Source: Nostoc sp. TCL240-02 (GTDB lineage Bacteria; Cyanobacteriota; Cyanobacteriia; Cyanobacteriales; Nostocaceae). Taken from it: 64,000 nucleotides of DNA. Shown here piece by piece: positions 17,884-29,985 of the stretch. Each line of letters starts with the position of its first letter. Within the stretch, counting starts at the first letter, position 1. The notes under the pieces were generated by a model. That model made no database searches. It was not told the origin of the DNA and was given only the letters and a program-made list of their open reading frames with translations. The position numbers and the translations under genes were made by a program. The stretch covers positions 380,501-444,500 of the forward strand of contig NZ_CP040094.1 of the NCBI RefSeq assembly GCF_013343235.1, in the 5' to 3' direction.

Positions 17884-20800
17884 CTATTCGTCGTCGAAAT
17901 CATCCTCGTCGTCTTCCTCTTCTCCTTCAAAATCGTCGTCGTCTACTACTTCATCGGCGATTAATTCATCTTCATCATCTAGAATTGATCTTTCTGCACG
18001 TCTGCTACCAAAACCAGATTCCCCAAGAGTCGGAGAATCTAAATTATAGGTGCGAGCTGTGCGGTCATCTAAGACCATATCCAGGGGATCATCAACTTCA
18101 TCTAAGACACTACTGCTAATATCAGTAGCATAGTCCTCGATCGCACCGGGTTCTTCATAGGTATTGTATCCAGTACCAGCCGGAATCAATCGCCCGATAA
18201 TCACGTTTTCCTTTAATCCGCGTAGCCAGTCAGATTTGCCTTCGATAGCTGCTTCGGTAAGTACCCGTGTTGTCTCTTGGAAGGATGCTGCGGAAATGAA
18301 GCTATCAGTGTTCAACGATGCTTTGGTGATACCCAATAATACTGGGGTATACTGTGCCCTCGCACCGCCTGTAATTGCCATAGCTTCGTTCACCTGCTCA
18401 ACTTGGCGCAGTTCTACCAATTCGCCGGGGAGCATGGTGGTGTCACCACCATCATCAATCCTGACCTTGTTGGTCATCTGGCGAACAATTACTTCAATGT
18501 GCTTATCGGAAATATCAATCCCTTGAGACTGGTACACCATTTGCACTTCATTCACCAAGAATGTCTGTACCTTCTGCAAGGCAAGGCTAGCACAAGCATA
18601 GATGCCGTCTTCGGAACCAAGGCTAAAGAAGATTTCCAAAATTTCGTGGGGATTAGATGGACCATCAGTTAACGGTTGTCCCGCTAATACTATTGATCCA
18701 TCTGGCACAATCAAGTTTTGTCCAGGGCCCAGAGGATAATCTGTCACCACGCCATTTGATTCCACGACCTTAATAGCGATCGCTTCATCACCACTTTCAG
18801 CGTAAACTACCTTAACTTCTCCGCCCCGCCGACATAAAATACACGCTTCTTTCGGTTTACGAGCTTCAAGTAGTTCCTCAATCCGGGGCAAACCTTGAAT
18901 GATATCTCCGGTTTTGGCGCGTTCAAACACCAGCAACACCAAGTTATCACCCCGTTGTACCAAATCGCCGTCTTCTATCTGCAACACAGCACCAGGGCTG
19001 ACTCGATATGGACGACCAATGCGGGTAGTAATAACGTAGTTTTTAGTACTCAGAGCTGATTCCCCACCAGATGCAGCAGCGGCATTTTTAATATCTACTA
19101 CCTGTCCTGATTCTGGGGCAAAAACTCCAGGAGCAACTTCTGTACCTTCTACTAGCAAGTCACCCACTTTCACTTTTGGCTGAGTACTAGTATTAATGGT
19201 AAGCCTGTCAGCGTCACGTAACACTAAGCAGCGACGCACGTTTTCGGTTCCTTTGCGAACGCCTCGCACTTCCCCGCCTTCTTTACACAAGATTTGGGTA
19301 CGTGCGACTACAGAACCTGGGGCGATGGTTAGCCCATCGTGTACCTCAAGTGTAGTCTGGGTGCTACCTTGGGTGGCATCGGCGGTAATGTCTCGACGAA
19401 TTACCAAGGATTCCAAAATTACCAGTTGTAAACGTTGAACTTCTGGGTCTTCAGTATCCTCTACTAATTCAATATCTGCTGCCAGGGGTGAAGCATTATG
19501 GTCTTGTTCCCCTTCTTGCTCAATTTCCAGTACTAGCTGGGTTCGCAGCAGTTCTACACCTTCAACAGATTTGACACGTTCTGAATCTTTGTAAGGTAGT
19601 CTTTGTACAGCCCGCAACTGAATCGATCGCCCGGTTTGTTGACTTACAGATGTCGTTGATGGCACATCTGGGTTATCAGGTACGGCAAACTCAACTACTG
19701 GACGGCTCAACAGAGCAGGGCCTTCTGGTGTCTCCACATACTGGATATAACGCAATTCCGTGGCGACGTTGCCTTGGAATTCCTCACCTGGTTGAATGAA
19801 GGTGTTATCTCGCCCGATGACTGATTCTGGATCGTCCACCATCAGCAGTTCCCCTGGCTTCACCACGACTTCCCGCAGAATGTCGTTTTTCTGGGTCACT
19901 TCTACCACACCACTATTTTGGCAGAAGATATCTTTCACGACTTCGGTGCCAGCTTCTACAAACTGACCGTCTTCCACCAACAGCAAGGAGATGTCTTTAT
20001 TAACTTCGTGGCTTTCTTCAGGAATCCACAACAAGGTACCGCCCTGCACGACTTCATAACCCAGCTTGGCTTTACCTTTTTTCTGGACTTCGACACCTGC
20101 GAATTTCAGGAATCCACCAGTGGTTGTGCGATAACGGTCATCAATTAACTCAGCTACTACTTGACCATTTTGCACTTTTGTGCCTGGTGTAGCTCGGAGG
20201 TTAAATACCTGGTTGTTGCCAGTAGATACTAAGTAGTTATTACGACCTTGAGAACTTTGGACTGTCACAGTTGCCTGGTCTAAAACCACAGAAGCAGTGA
20301 TAATCTCAATTTCCCTAGTACTCTTACCTGGGGTAGCTTCTGGCAAGCGCACCACACCGCCGTGTAAACTGGCTAATTTGGTTTCTGCTAAAACTCCATT
20401 AGCAGCGATCGCATCACCATTTTTTACCACCAATTCTGCCCCAGGTGGCAAATTGTAAACTTCCCCAGACAAAATCCAAATCAAACCACCGCGTGCGGCT
20501 GTAGTTGTGGTATTACCTTGACGGTCAGTTTTTTGTTCTGGAACTACTTCGGCAAATTGCACTTCCCCAGCTAAGTCAGAAGCAACATCTTTAACTGCTT
20601 TTTCTGTATTAGTCCGAGTTGTCCGGCCACCAAGGGCAACCTCTGCCAACAACTGCCCTTGTTTTACCTTATTTCCATCAAATACATATAATGTTGAACC
20701 TTGGGTTAGATGAACCTCTTGGTTTTCTGGGGTAACATCACCTACTTTTGTTGGTTCCAAAAGCATGATGCCATTAGCTTCAACATAGAGGGCATCTTCC

Positions 20801-21933
20801 CCGTGGCGAGTCCGATATGTTCTGGTCTTCAGTTTGCGGGGAAGCTTGACAGTCCCATCGATTTTAGAACGAACTTGTTGCGCCACTTCCCCAGTAAACA
20901 CCCCACCAGTGTGGAATGTCCGCATGGTTAGCTGAGTACCAGGTTCGCCGATACTTTGAGCAGCAATAATCCCCACAGCTTCGCCTAAGTCTACCATCTT
21001 GGCGTGGGCCAAACTCCAGCCGTAACAGTGTTGACAGACAGAACGTGCAGCTTCACAAGTTAGTGGCGATCGCACCACAACTTCTGCAACCCCAGATTTT
21101 TCAATTTTCTTCGCCAATTCTTCAGGAATTGGCGAATTGCGTGCTGCAATCAATTCTTTTGTTACCGGATGCACCACATCTTCGCCAATTACCCGTCCCA
21201 TTAAGCGGGTTCCCAGAGGAATCAAGGTTTTGGCACCTTCTGTCATTGGCCCAATAGTAAGACCTCTGGTAGTGCCGCAGTCAAATTCCCGAATAATTAC
21301 ATCCTGGGAAACGTCCACTAACCGACGGGTGAGATAACCAGAGTCAGCCGTCCGCAAGGCAGTATCCACCAATCCTTTTCTGGCACCATAAGACGAAATA
21401 ATGTATTCCGTCACAGTTAGCCCTTCACGGAAGTTGGTTTTGATCGGTAAATCGATAATTTCCCCTTGAGGATCTGCCATCAGTCCCCGCATCCCTACCA
21501 ACTGCCGCACTTGAGAGATGTTACCCCGTGCCCCGGAGAATGCCATCATATACACGGAGTTTAGGGGATTAGTCTTCTTGAAGTGAACGACTACTTCATC
21601 TTTCAAGGCTTCACTGGTACCATTCCAAGTATCGATTACCTTTTGAAAGCGTTCTACTTCAGTGATTTCTCCCCGTTGATAACGGGTTTCAGTAGCGCGA
21701 ATTTCTTCCTCGGCTGCTTCTAAGAGCAATCGTTTAGTTGGTGGTATCATCAAGTCATCTACACTGATGGAAACCCCTGCTTTGGTAGCATAGCGAAATC
21801 CCAAATCTTTCAATTTGTCCGCCATCACTGCGGTTCGCGCTGTACCATAATTCGTAAAAGCCCAAGAAATTAAATTTCTCAGTTGACCTTTGTCAACCAC
21901 GCGATTGCGAAAAATCATTTTTTCGTTAGTCAT
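17884..21933 (-). CDS. rpoC2: RNA polymerase beta'' subunit (cyanobacterial split beta')
   Basis: 1349 aa. It holds the C-terminal part of bacterial beta'. The N-terminal part has [20 protein letters not shown] and [16 protein letters not shown] very long beta-rich insertion of about 600 residues follows (the SI3 domain typical of cyanobacteria). The trigger-loop and jaw partner sequences resume near the end ([49 protein letters not shown]). The last 30 residues are almost all D and E. It is the last gene of the rpoB-rpoC1-rpoC2 operon. Confidence 0.97.
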   Translation of the reverse strand: MTNEKMIFRNRVVDKGQLRNLISWAFTNYGTARTAVMADKLKDLGFRYATKAGVSISVDDLMIPPTKRLLLEAAEEEIRATETRYQRGEITEVERFQKVIDTWNGTSEALKDEVVVHFKKTNPLNSVYMMAFSGARGNISQVRQLVGMRGLMADPQGEIIDLPIKTNFREGLTVTEYIISSYGARKGLVDTALRTADSGYLTRRLVDVSQDVIIREFDCGTTRGLTIGPMTEGAKTLIPLGTRLMGRVIGEDVVHPVTKELIAARNSPIPEELAKKIEKSGVAEVVVRSPLTCEAARSVCQHCYGWSLAHAKMVDLGEAVGIIAAQSIGEPGTQLTMRTFHTGGVFTGEVAQQVRSKIDGTVKLPRKLKTRTYRTRHGEDALYVEANGIMLLEPTKVGDVTPENQEVHLTQGSTLYVFDGNKVKQGQLLAEVALGGRTTRTNTEKAVKDVASDLAGEVQFAEVVPEQKTDRQGNTTTTAARGGLIWILSGEVYNLPPGAELVVKNGDAIAANGVLAETKLASLHGGVVRLPEATPGKSTREIEIITASVVLDQATVTVQSSQGRNNYLVSTGNNQVFNLRATPGTKVQNGQVVAELIDDRYRTTTGGFLKFAGVEVQKKGKAKLGYEVVQGGTLLWIPEESHEVNKDISLLLVEDGQFVEAGTEVVKDIFCQNSGVVEVTQKNDILREVVVKPGELLMVDDPESVIGRDNTFIQPGEEFQGNVATELRYIQYVETPEGPALLSRPVVEFAVPDNPDVPSTTSVSQQTGRSIQLRAVQRLPYKDSERVKSVEGVELLRTQLVLEIEQEGEQDHNASPLAADIELVEDTEDPEVQRLQLVILESLVIRRDITADATQGSTQTTLEVHDGLTIAPGSVVARTQILCKEGGEVRGVRKGTENVRRCLVLRDADRLTINTSTQPKVKVGDLLVEGTEVAPGVFAPESGQVVDIKNAAAASGGESALSTKNYVITTRIGRPYRVSPGAVLQIEDGDLVQRGDNLVLLVFERAKTGDIIQGLPRIEELLEARKPKEACILCRRGGEVKVVYAESGDEAIAIKVVESNGVVTDYPLGPGQNLIVPDGSIVLAGQPLTDGPSNPHEILEIFFSLGSEDGIYACASLALQKVQTFLVNEVQMVYQSQGIDISDKHIEVIVRQMTNKVRIDDGGDTTMLPGELVELRQVEQVNEAMAITGGARAQYTPVLLGITKASLNTDSFISAASFQETTRVLTEAAIEGKSDWLRGLKENVIIGRLIPAGTGYNTYEEPGAIEDYATDISSSVLDEVDDPLDMVLDDRTARTYNLDSPTLGESGFGSRRAERSILDDEDELIADEVVDDDDFEGEEEDDEDDFDDE

Positions 21934-21956
21934 TAATCATTAGTCCTGAGTCATCA

Positions 21957-22035
21957 ATAATTCGTAATTCGTAATTCGTAGTTCGTAATTCGTAATTAAT
22001 TCTTTAATTACGAATTACAAATTAGAAATTACGAA
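21957..22035. repeat. STRR hairpin spacer between rpoC1 and rpoC2
   Basis: Tandem ATTCGTA units (about 21959-21999) face complementary TTACGAATTACAAATTAGAAATTACGAATT (about 22005-22035), so the whole spacer can form a long hairpin inside the operon transcript. Confidence 0.75.
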
Positions 22036-23913
22036 TTAACTTGCTAGTGCTTCCTGAATGGCATTGTTGTAAATAACGCGGCCAGGAGTTGTGTATATAT
22101 ACTGTGAAAGTACATTGCCCTTAGCGTCTTGTCTGACTCGACGGAACTTATAGAGTAATGTGCGGGTACCATCCTCGTTTTCCGTCACTTTCACGGGTTC
22201 TGTATCTGGTTGGTCTGATTCTATTTCGCCGTCAAACCTTACGTAAATATAGGCGTGCAAGTCAATTTGATCTTGCTGGAAAGCCATAATTACATCTTCC
22301 AGCGAAGAAAAGTAATTTCCTGCCCCTTTTGTCGCACCGGGATTTTCTGCTGTTAAATAATAGGCTCCTAACACCATGTCTTGGCTAGGCGTGATGATGG
22401 GTTTACCTGTGGCTGGTGACAAAATATTGTTAGAAGCCAACATCAACAACCGCGCTTCAGCCTGACTTTCTAACGACAGAGGGACGTGTACCGCCATTTG
22501 ATCCCCGTCAAAGTCGGCGTTAAATGCCGGGCACACCAGAGGATGCAGTTGAATTGCTCTACCTTCTACTAAAATCGGTTCAAAAGACTGAATACCTAAA
22601 CGGTGCAACGTTGGTGCCCGGTTTAGCATTACAGGGTGTCCTTCAATCACCTCTTCCAGCACATCCCAAACACTGGGATCGTTACGTGATATCAGCTTTT
22701 TCGCAGCTTTGATATTATTTACCATGCCGCTACGAATGAGGCGGTTAATCACAAATGGCTGAAATAGCTCAATTGCCATTTCTCTAGGCAAACCGCACTG
22801 GTGAATTTTCAGCTTTGGCCCTACCACAATCACCGAACGTCCAGAGTAGTCAACCCGTTTACCTAACAAGTTTTGTCGGAAACGTCCTTGCTTACCCTCA
22901 ATAATGTCGGACAAAGATTTCAAGGGTCGATTATTTGCCCCTACCACAGTGCGTCCCCGACGACCATTGTCAATCAAAGCATCCACTGCTTCTTGCAGCA
23001 TCCGCTTTTCGTTTCGGACAATAATCTCTGGTGCCAAAATTTCTTGCAAGCGTGCCAAACGATTGTTACGGTTAATTACTCGCCGATACAAATCATTCAA
23101 ATCGCTGGTAGCAAAGCGTCCGCCATCTAGCTGCACCATTGGGCGCAAGTCGGGGGGAATCACGGGAATGACTGCCATTACCATCCACTCTGGTTTGGAA
23201 CCAGTGGCGATAAAGTTGTCAATCACCCGCAGTCGCTTAATTAGCTTGGCCCGTTTTTGCCCTTTGGCGTTACCAATTTCTTCGCGTAGGCTTTCCGCTT
23301 CTTGTTCTAAATTGATATCGGCAAGCAAGCGCAACAGCGCTTCAGCCCCAATACCTACCTCTACGCCTTGCAGCACAGAATCTTCGCTATAAATTTGGTC
23401 TTCTATTTCCAACCACTGGTCTTCACTCAGTAGCTGTTTGTAAGTTAAAGTTTCGGCATTACCTGCACTCAGGACAACATAAGAGTTGAAATAGACAATC
23501 TGCTCGACATCCCGTAAGGGCATATCCAACAGGATGGAAATATAGCTAGGAATGCCTTTGAGATACCAAACGTGAGCTACTGGTGCGGCGAGTTTAATAT
23601 AGCCCATGCGGTGGCGACGCACCCGTGACTCGGTAACTTCTACCCCACAGCGCTCACAAACAATACCTCTGTGACGAACTCTTTTATACTTGCCACAATG
23701 GCATTCCCAATCTTTCGCGGGGCCAAAGATGCGCTCACAAAATAAGCCATCCATCTCTGGCTTGAGAGTTCGGTAATTAATCGTTTCTGGCTTGGTAACT
23801 TCACCGACTACTTGACCATTAGGCAATGTTCTTTCGCCCCATTGCCGAATGCGTTCGGGGGAAGCCAAGCCGATTTTTACGTAGTCAAACTGATTAGTTT
23901 GGGCAGGTCTCAT
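22036..23913 (-). CDS. rpoC1: RNA polymerase gamma subunit (N-terminal beta')
   Basis: 625 aa. The zinc-binding cluster C-H-C...C-E-R-C lies near residues 70-90. The catalytic Mg-binding motif NADFDGD is in [18 protein letters not shown]. The lid/rudder region ([16 protein letters not shown]) is complete. It corresponds to the N-terminal half of E. coli beta', which is a separate gene in cyanobacteria. Spacing is 137 bp to rpoB and 102 bp to rpoC2, both spacers made of repeats. Confidence 0.98.
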   Translation of the reverse strand: MRPAQTNQFDYVKIGLASPERIRQWGERTLPNGQVVGEVTKPETINYRTLKPEMDGLFCERIFGPAKDWECHCGKYKRVRHRGIVCERCGVEVTESRVRRHRMGYIKLAAPVAHVWYLKGIPSYISILLDMPLRDVEQIVYFNSYVVLSAGNAETLTYKQLLSEDQWLEIEDQIYSEDSVLQGVEVGIGAEALLRLLADINLEQEAESLREEIGNAKGQKRAKLIKRLRVIDNFIATGSKPEWMVMAVIPVIPPDLRPMVQLDGGRFATSDLNDLYRRVINRNNRLARLQEILAPEIIVRNEKRMLQEAVDALIDNGRRGRTVVGANNRPLKSLSDIIEGKQGRFRQNLLGKRVDYSGRSVIVVGPKLKIHQCGLPREMAIELFQPFVINRLIRSGMVNNIKAAKKLISRNDPSVWDVLEEVIEGHPVMLNRAPTLHRLGIQSFEPILVEGRAIQLHPLVCPAFNADFDGDQMAVHVPLSLESQAEARLLMLASNNILSPATGKPIITPSQDMVLGAYYLTAENPGATKGAGNYFSSLEDVIMAFQQDQIDLHAYIYVRFDGEIESDQPDTEPVKVTENEDGTRTLLYKFRRVRQDAKGNVLSQYIYTTPGRVIYNNAIQEALAS

Positions 23914-23919
23914 ACTTAA

Positions 23920-24048
23920 GTGCTGAGTTTCGAGTTATGAGTTTTGAGTATATTTAGTTTTAAGGTTTGAATTAAGAGATATCCAAGTGCTAAATGCCAA
24001 TTACTGAGTTTTTTACTACTCAGCACTCAGCACTCAGCACTCAGCACT
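23920..24048. repeat. STRR spacer between rpoB and rpoC1 (CAGCACT units)
   Basis: CTCAGCACT/CAGCACT units are tandem at about 24019-24048, and complementary AGTGCTGAGTTT / GAGTTATGAGTTTTGAG lies at 23928-23949. The spacer can fold into a hairpin in the rpo transcript. The same CAGCACT family recurs at about 55098-55197. Confidence 0.75.
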
Positions 24049-24050
24049 CC

Positions 24051-27000
24051 TTATTCGTCATCATCCAGCGATTCGCGGGAAAGAGATTCATAAGTTGGTC
24101 GAGGAGGTGTGCGACGGGCTGATTGGTCTGCCATCAAATCGACTTCCACATCTAGGGAACTGCCGTCTGCTTGGGTTTCTACCTTGTGTACTGCAATGTC
24201 TAACCCCAATGATTGCAACTCGCGCATTAACACCTTAAAAGATTCTGGAGTTCCAGGACGAGGAATTGCCTTACCTTTAACGATCGCATTCAACGCTTCA
24301 TTCCGTCCTTGCATATCGTCAGATTTAACTGTGAGCAATTCCTGTAAGGTGTAAGCTGCACCAAAGGCTTCCAATGCCCACACTTCCATTTCCCCAAACC
24401 GTTGACCACCTTGTTGTGCTTTACCACCCAAAGGTTGCTGAGTCACCAGTGAGTATGGCCCTGTGGAACGGGCGTGGATCTTATCATCCACCAAATGCAC
24501 CAGTTTCAGCATATAAGCCACACCGATGGTAATTGCTCGGTCAAAAGGTTCGCCTGTACGACCGTCATACACCATGATTTTGCCTGGGTTATCTGGGTTA
24601 TATACCCAATCTTTCCCTGTTTCGTCACGTGCTTCTTGCAATTTGCCATGCACAATTCGGCGCGATGACTCTTCACCGTACATTTCATCAAAGGGAGTAA
24701 TCTTAAATCGGACTCCCAAAGTTTGACCAGCCCAACCCAAGAGGCACTCAAATACTTGTCCGACATTCATCCGACTAGGTACGCCCAAGGGGTTAAGTAC
24801 AATATCCACTGGTGAACCATCGGGCAAATAAGGCATATCTTCTGCTGGTAATATCCGAGAAATAATCCCTTTATTACCGTGCCGTCCTGCCATTTTGTCG
24901 CCAACTTGGATTTTGCGTTTTTGGGCAACGTACACCCGGACTACCATATTGGCTCCTGGTGGCAGTTCATCGCCTTGTTCACGAGTAAACAAGCGCACAT
25001 CAACTACGCGACCTTTTTCACCGTTAGGGACTCGCAGGGAATTGTCGCGCACATCTCGCGCTTTTTCACCGAAAATCGCCCGCAATAGTTTTTCTTCTGG
25101 TGGTTGGTCAGATTCACCTTTGGGTGTTACCTTACCCACCAAGATATCTCCAGCTTCTACCCATGCCCCTATACGAATGATTCCTTGTTCATCCAACTGA
25201 CGCAAGGCATCTTCCCCGACGTTGGGAATTTCTCTGGTAATTTCTTCTGGCCCTAGTTTGGTTTGTCTAGCTTCAATTTCATATTTTTCAATGTGAATTG
25301 ACGTGTAGACATCATCCTGCACCAATCTTTCAGAGATTAAAATTGCGTCCTCGTAGTTGTAGCCTTCCCAAGGCATATAGGCAACGACAATATTTTGTCC
25401 TAGTGCCAATTCACCGCCTTCGGTGGAGGAGCCGTCAGCCAATACTTGACCAGCAACAACCCGTTCACCAATGCGGACGAGAGGTTTCTGATTTAAACAG
25501 GTGTCTTGGTTTGAGCGTTGGTACTTGGAAAGGGTGTATCTAATTTCAGAGGTGTTAGGTTTAGGACGGACGCGAATTTCTGTAGCATCCACATAAATAA
25601 CATCGCCATCAGTACGCGATACAACCACCATCCCGGAGTCTCTTGCTCCTTGCGCTTCCAAACCAGTACCCACTAGAGGACGCTCTGGCTTAAGCAAAGG
25701 TACTGCTTGCCGTTGCATGTTCGATCCCATCAGCGCTCGGTTAGCGTCATCATGCTCCAAGAAGGGAATCATGCTGGTTGCTACCGATACAATTTGTACG
25801 GGAGATACTGCTACGTAGTCCACCTGTTCTGGTGTTGTGGTGGAAAATTCTTGACGATAACGTACTGGTACTAGTGGCCCAATAATGTGACCAGTTTCAT
25901 CTACAGGAATATCCCCAGGAGCAACCCGTAGATCGTCTTCTTCATCGGCTGTCATGTAGGCTGGAGGCAAGTCAAATCTGACTCGTCCATTTTCCACAGG
26001 TCTAAATGGCGTTTCTAAGAATCCGTACAGGTTAACTCGCGCATGGGTTGCTAAGGAGCCAATCAATCCGGCGTTGGGTCCTTCTGGTGTCTCAATGGGG
26101 CAAATGCGTCCATAGTGACTAGGATGAATATCCCGCACGGCAAAACCAGCGCGTTCGCGGGTTAAACCACCAGGACCAAGGGCACTCAGACGGCGTTTGT
26201 GCGTCAGTTCCGCCAGAGGATTGGTTTGATCCATGAACTGACTTAACTGGCTGGAACCAAAGAATTCTTTAATTGCTGCTACCAATGGTTTGGGGTTCAC
26301 TAAAGAAGCAGGAGTTAGCACTTCAGCATCAGATACGGTCATCCGTTCCCGAATAATTCTTTCTAGGCGATTTAAGCCAACCCGTACTTGGTTTTGCAGC
26401 AATTCACCGACGCTTCTCACCCGCCGATTGCCTAAGTGGTCAATGTCATCGATATTACCGATGTCATATTCTAGATTAATTAGGTAATCTACGGCTGCCA
26501 AAATATCGCCAGCAGTCAACACTCGCATGGTGTCTGGGACTGAAAGGCGCAATTTTTTGTTGAGTTTGTACCGTCCAACGCGACCAAGGTCATAACGTTT
26601 CGGGTCAAAGAAACGAGAGTCTAGCAGTTGTTGTCCACCTAATACTGTGGGTGGTTCACCAGGACGGAGTTTGCGATATAACTCCATCAGGGCTTCTTCT
26701 TCAGAGAATTGCCCTTCTTTTTCGATGGTTTTTTGGAAATATTCAGGGTGGCGTAAAGCGTCAAAGATTTCGTTGTCTGATAACCCTAAAGCTTTTAGTA
26801 GTACCTGCGCTGAGAGTTTGCGGGTTTTGTCGATACGTACCCACACCAAATCGTTACGGTCTGTTTCAAATTTCAGCCATGCTCCCCGGTTAGGAATTAA
26901 GCTAGCTGAATAAGTACGTCGCCCGTTTTTGTCGATTTCTGATTTGTAATAAACCCCAGGCGATCGCACTATCTGGTTGACAATTACCCGTTCGGCTCCG

Positions 27001-27350
27001 TTAATAATAAACGTGCCGCGATCGGTCATCAAAGGCAAATCACCAATGAATACCTCTTGCTCTTTGATTTCCCCGGTTTCTTTATTAATCAACCGTGTGG
27101 GAACATACATTTGGACGGCATAAGTACTATCCCGCCGCTTCGCTTCTTCGACGCTATACTTTGGCTCCTTGAGTTTGTAGTTATGACCCAAAAAGTGCAA
27201 TTCTAATTTGCCCGTATAATCTGTAATAGGACTAAAGGAGTTAAGTTCTTCTATCAGCCCTTCTTCCAAAAACCAGCGAAAGCTCGATCGCTGGATTTCA
27301 ATCAAGTCGGGCAACAGAAAGGCGGGTTCCATGTATGTTTCTTTAGTCAT
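24051..27350 (-). CDS. rpoB: RNA polymerase beta subunit
   Basis: 1099 aa with the start at ATG 27350 ([24 protein letters not shown]), preceded by AGGAAGAGG. An in-frame ATG at 27452 would add 34 residues without family character. Conserved blocks are complete: the rifampicin region ([58 protein letters not shown]), the K-rich active-site segment ([13 protein letters not shown]) and the C-terminal clamp ([32 protein letters not shown]). It is the first gene of the rpo operon. Confidence 0.97.
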   Translation of the reverse strand: MTKETYMEPAFLLPDLIEIQRSSFRWFLEEGLIEELNSFSPITDYTGKLELHFLGHNYKLKEPKYSVEEAKRRDSTYAVQMYVPTRLINKETGEIKEQEVFIGDLPLMTDRGTFIINGAERVIVNQIVRSPGVYYKSEIDKNGRRTYSASLIPNRGAWLKFETDRNDLVWVRIDKTRKLSAQVLLKALGLSDNEIFDALRHPEYFQKTIEKEGQFSEEEALMELYRKLRPGEPPTVLGGQQLLDSRFFDPKRYDLGRVGRYKLNKKLRLSVPDTMRVLTAGDILAAVDYLINLEYDIGNIDDIDHLGNRRVRSVGELLQNQVRVGLNRLERIIRERMTVSDAEVLTPASLVNPKPLVAAIKEFFGSSQLSQFMDQTNPLAELTHKRRLSALGPGGLTRERAGFAVRDIHPSHYGRICPIETPEGPNAGLIGSLATHARVNLYGFLETPFRPVENGRVRFDLPPAYMTADEEDDLRVAPGDIPVDETGHIIGPLVPVRYRQEFSTTTPEQVDYVAVSPVQIVSVATSMIPFLEHDDANRALMGSNMQRQAVPLLKPERPLVGTGLEAQGARDSGMVVVSRTDGDVIYVDATEIRVRPKPNTSEIRYTLSKYQRSNQDTCLNQKPLVRIGERVVAGQVLADGSSTEGGELALGQNIVVAYMPWEGYNYEDAILISERLVQDDVYTSIHIEKYEIEARQTKLGPEEITREIPNVGEDALRQLDEQGIIRIGAWVEAGDILVGKVTPKGESDQPPEEKLLRAIFGEKARDVRDNSLRVPNGEKGRVVDVRLFTREQGDELPPGANMVVRVYVAQKRKIQVGDKMAGRHGNKGIISRILPAEDMPYLPDGSPVDIVLNPLGVPSRMNVGQVFECLLGWAGQTLGVRFKITPFDEMYGEESSRRIVHGKLQEARDETGKDWVYNPDNPGKIMVYDGRTGEPFDRAITIGVAYMLKLVHLVDDKIHARSTGPYSLVTQQPLGGKAQQGGQRFGEMEVWALEAFGAAYTLQELLTVKSDDMQGRNEALNAIVKGKAIPRPGTPESFKVLMRELQSLGLDIAVHKVETQADGSSLDVEVDLMADQSARRTPPRPTYESLSRESLDDDE

Positions 27351-28103
27351 GCCTCTTCCTTTGTCAACCTGGTAAAATTTTCCCTTGGACACTGCTGTTT
27401 TACGCTTCCCACTGCTAGTCAGTATCCTTAGTTGTTTGGGAACTTTTAACACACTTGCTATTTACATACAGGTGTGGGCAAAAGCAGCCATTAAAGCTGG
27501 AATGAGCAATTTGGACAAGGGGATAGTTGCCCCTAATCGGGTACTCAGACACCAAAAACCCACTATAGTCTTGATTTAAGAAGAATATACAGTTGAGATA
27601 TTCCTGAGTTTTATCTATGTTCTTCATTTCCCCTCCAAAAAGCGCGTTAATTTGCTGACGCAGCTCTAGACGGTGTGTTTTAAATCCACACGGCTATTTA
27701 TACTCTCAGTGATATCTTAGATATCCTAAGACTGAGGGAACGATCCGCACCTTGTTGGTTTTGAATCAGAATTACTTCGTTTTGCTGGATTGTACTCACA
27801 AGGCAATTTCGTTTAAGGATTTTGTATAGGTTAAATACACACCAAGTCGATGTTGTGCAAAAAAAGTTTAGCTCAACCTGGTTTGGCACGGTTAGTCATG
27901 TGTGGAGAGCATCCGCTTGTAGAGATTTGGAGGATGGCCAAGCCAATAACATCACTGAAAGTTAGGCTCAGAAATTTTAGGTTCCTTCCTTTATCATTAT
28001 GGCGCACGCAAAATGTTTTTGAGGGAATAATATTAGCATATTTTTGTCCCCCTAGAGTTTTATTTTTTTAGCACAACTGAATAAAAGTGATTAAAGCCCA
28101 CTT
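27351..28103. other. Gene-free rpoB upstream region
   Basis: There is no supported gene on either strand. On the rpoB strand the region offers an inverted repeat (GATATCTTAGATATC near 27711-27725) and a short hairpin GTGTGTTTTAAATCCACAC near 27673-27691. This suits a long promoter/leader region for the rpo operon. tatD ends at 28104 on the same strand, so the rpo genes probably have their own promoter here. Confidence 0.5.
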
Positions 28104-28889
28104 TTATATTGACAGACCAAATAATTCACAGGCGTTTTGGGTGGTTTGATGGGCGATCGCTTCTACCGTTTCTTGACGCAGTTTCGCTACTTGCTCGGCT
28201 ACATAAAGCACGTAGGCGGGCTCATTACGCCTCTGGTCTCGTTTAGGAACTGGGGCGAGAAATGGGCAGTCTGTTTCAATCAGGAGGCGATCGCTACTCA
28301 CCATCGCAGCGGATGATTGGATCGCTTTGGCATTTTTGAACGTTACCGTCCCGCTAAAGCTGATGTAGAAGCCTAAATCGAGAAACCATTGGGTTTCTTC
28401 TGGCGTTCCTCCCCAGCAATGCATAACACCCCGCACTCTTTCTCCCTTAAGTTCCCGCCATTTTTGCAACACTTCTCTGGTTGCTACAGCAGCATCACGG
28501 CAGTGGATAATTACTGGTAAATTGAGTTCAGATGCGATCGCTAACTGCGACTCAAATACCATAAGCTGATAGTCATAGTTATCAGCTTTGTAAAAATCCA
28601 GCCCCATTTCTCCAATTGCTACCACATTCGAGTCAGAACTAGCTAAAGTTTTGATTTTCTCGGCTGTCTCACTATTCCATTTATCAGCATCTAGAGGGTG
28701 TAATCCCACAGCAAAACTGATTTCGGGAAACTCTTGCGCTATGGATTGAATGCTGGAAAACTCCTCTGGGTGAACACAGGAATGTACTAAACGTACTACT
28801 CCTGCTTCTTGCCAACGCGATCGCACTGTTGCTAAATCCGGCTGAAAATTATCAAAGTTGAGATGAACGTGCGTGTCTACCAGTTGCAT
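28104..28889 (-). CDS. TatD-family metal-dependent hydrolase
   Basis: 261 aa, amidohydrolase-fold TatD family. The metal ligands are visible as D-T-H-V-H near the N-terminus, the Glu in [12 protein letters not shown], His in VIIHCRDA and GVMHCWGG, and Asp in [11 protein letters not shown]. Members are 3'-5' exonucleases or D-aminoacyl-tRNA/DNA-processing hydrolases in the cytosol. It lies between rpsT and rpoB, an order I recall as common in Nostoc-type genomes. Confidence 0.92.
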   Translation of the reverse strand: MQLVDTHVHLNFDNFQPDLATVRSRWQEAGVVRLVHSCVHPEEFSSIQSIAQEFPEISFAVGLHPLDADKWNSETAEKIKTLASSDSNVVAIGEMGLDFYKADNYDYQLMVFESQLAIASELNLPVIIHCRDAAVATREVLQKWRELKGERVRGVMHCWGGTPEETQWFLDLGFYISFSGTVTFKNAKAIQSSAAMVSSDRLLIETDCPFLAPVPKRDQRRNEPAYVLYVAEQVAKLRQETVEAIAHQTTQNACELFGLSI

Positions 28890-28965
28890 TCTTTGTTCTT
28901 TGTTCTTTGTTCTTTGTCCTTTGTCATTTATCCTTTGCTAAAGACCAATGACTAAGGACAAATGA
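28890..28965. repeat. STRR spacer between rpsT and tatD
   Basis: TTCTTTG heptamers repeat four times (about 28890-28918) and related CCTTTGTCATTTATCC / GGACAAATGACT units follow. The two sides are partly complementary and can form a hairpin. Confidence 0.75.
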
Positions 28966-29262
28966 CTACTCAGCAGTTTGAGTGATGGGCTTTAGTTTAT
29001 GAGCCAATCTTGACTTTTTCCTTGCCCCATTATTGGGGTGAAGGACACCCCGTTTGACTGCTTTATCGATTTTGCCGTAAGCTTCGGATAACCGAGCCTG
29101 TGCTTCTTCTTGTAATTCTGGGGTAGGATTAGCTGCATAGACAGCTACAGCATTAGAGTATTTCTTCATCAGCGTCTTGACTGCTGATTTGTACGCTTTG
29201 TTACGCAGTCGGTTACGTTCTGCGATTTGGGCACGCTTGAGAGCAGACTTTGTATTCGCCAC
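28966..29262 (-). CDS. rpsT: 30S ribosomal protein S20
   Basis: 98 aa with a GTG start at 29262 ([34 protein letters not shown]), which is the family N-terminus. The upstream in-frame ATG at 29295 would add 11 unrelated residues. GGAATT just before the GTG can serve as ribosome site. It is a small basic primary binder of 16S rRNA. It heads the rpsT-tatD-rpo gene cluster. Confidence 0.95.
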   Translation of the reverse strand: MANTKSALKRAQIAERNRLRNKAYKSAVKTLMKKYSNAVAVYAANPTPELQEEAQARLSEAYGKIDKAVKRGVLHPNNGARKKSRLAHKLKPITQTAE

Positions 29263-29985
29263 AGTCAATTCCAAAAATACTATTAATATGTACACACACT
29301 ACTAGACTTACTAATATAGCATCCAAATTGCCAATGTTATAATTTCCTAAAAAAAATCTGCCATTGGACAATAGTTCTTCTTTCCCTGCTTTCTAAATCT
29401 CTTCAGTCCGCAATTGAGTGTGTCGTCAATTTAGGAAATGCGTTAAAATAAGCCATATCAAATAAAACTGTTACCCTAACTCACCACTACCTGAGAAAGC
29501 GATGTGGTTGCCAATGTAATATTTCCTGAATTTTAGGATCTATTATCAGAGGCAAAGAACTGTAAACAGATAAATTTCAGGGTTATCAAAGTATGGAAAC
29601 GATACTATATCGTGTCTGTACAGACGTAAACTAATGAGAAGTTAGGAGAATAAGTAAAAATTATACTCAGACCCTACCCCTGTAAATCTAGGGGATTGGA
29701 TGTGCAAACACACCACCTGCACCCCGCAAGGAGTGAGGGAAAGGGCATAAGGGTAATGGGAAATGGCACACCCATATCCTGCCGCTATCCTGCTAAGGGT
29801 TATCGGACCGAGCAATAATTTAGTCGCCTTCTCAAGCAAAGCATCTGCTGGCAACCTTGAGAGTATCAAAAAAATCCAGGTTAAGCTAGAGAAGAGAATT
29901 AGAGTCAGCTTGCACACCCCAGTGGGTCAAGAGCAATACTAAATCTCAGGTGTGAATATTATAATTTTGGCATTGTCCTTATTCC
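29263..29985. other. Long spacer between rpsT and hisD with possible structured segment
   Basis: No protein gene is supported; the 91-codon minus ORF at 29642-29917 has no family features. From 29670 to 29900 the base composition rises in G+C relative to the flanks and short stems are visible, for example CCCCT (29676-29680) with AGGGG (29689-29693). It could be an unrecognised RNA or the remains of an older element; I see no known RNA family. Confidence 0.35.

Noticed and set aside
27850..28071. 73-codon plus ORF upstream of rpoB
   Set aside because: It reads through the tatD-rpoB spacer with no family features.
29642..29917. 91-codon minus ORF between rpsT and hisD
   Set aside because: Mixed hydrophobic/cysteine composition with no motif and no ribosome site; more likely chance in a non-coding spacer.
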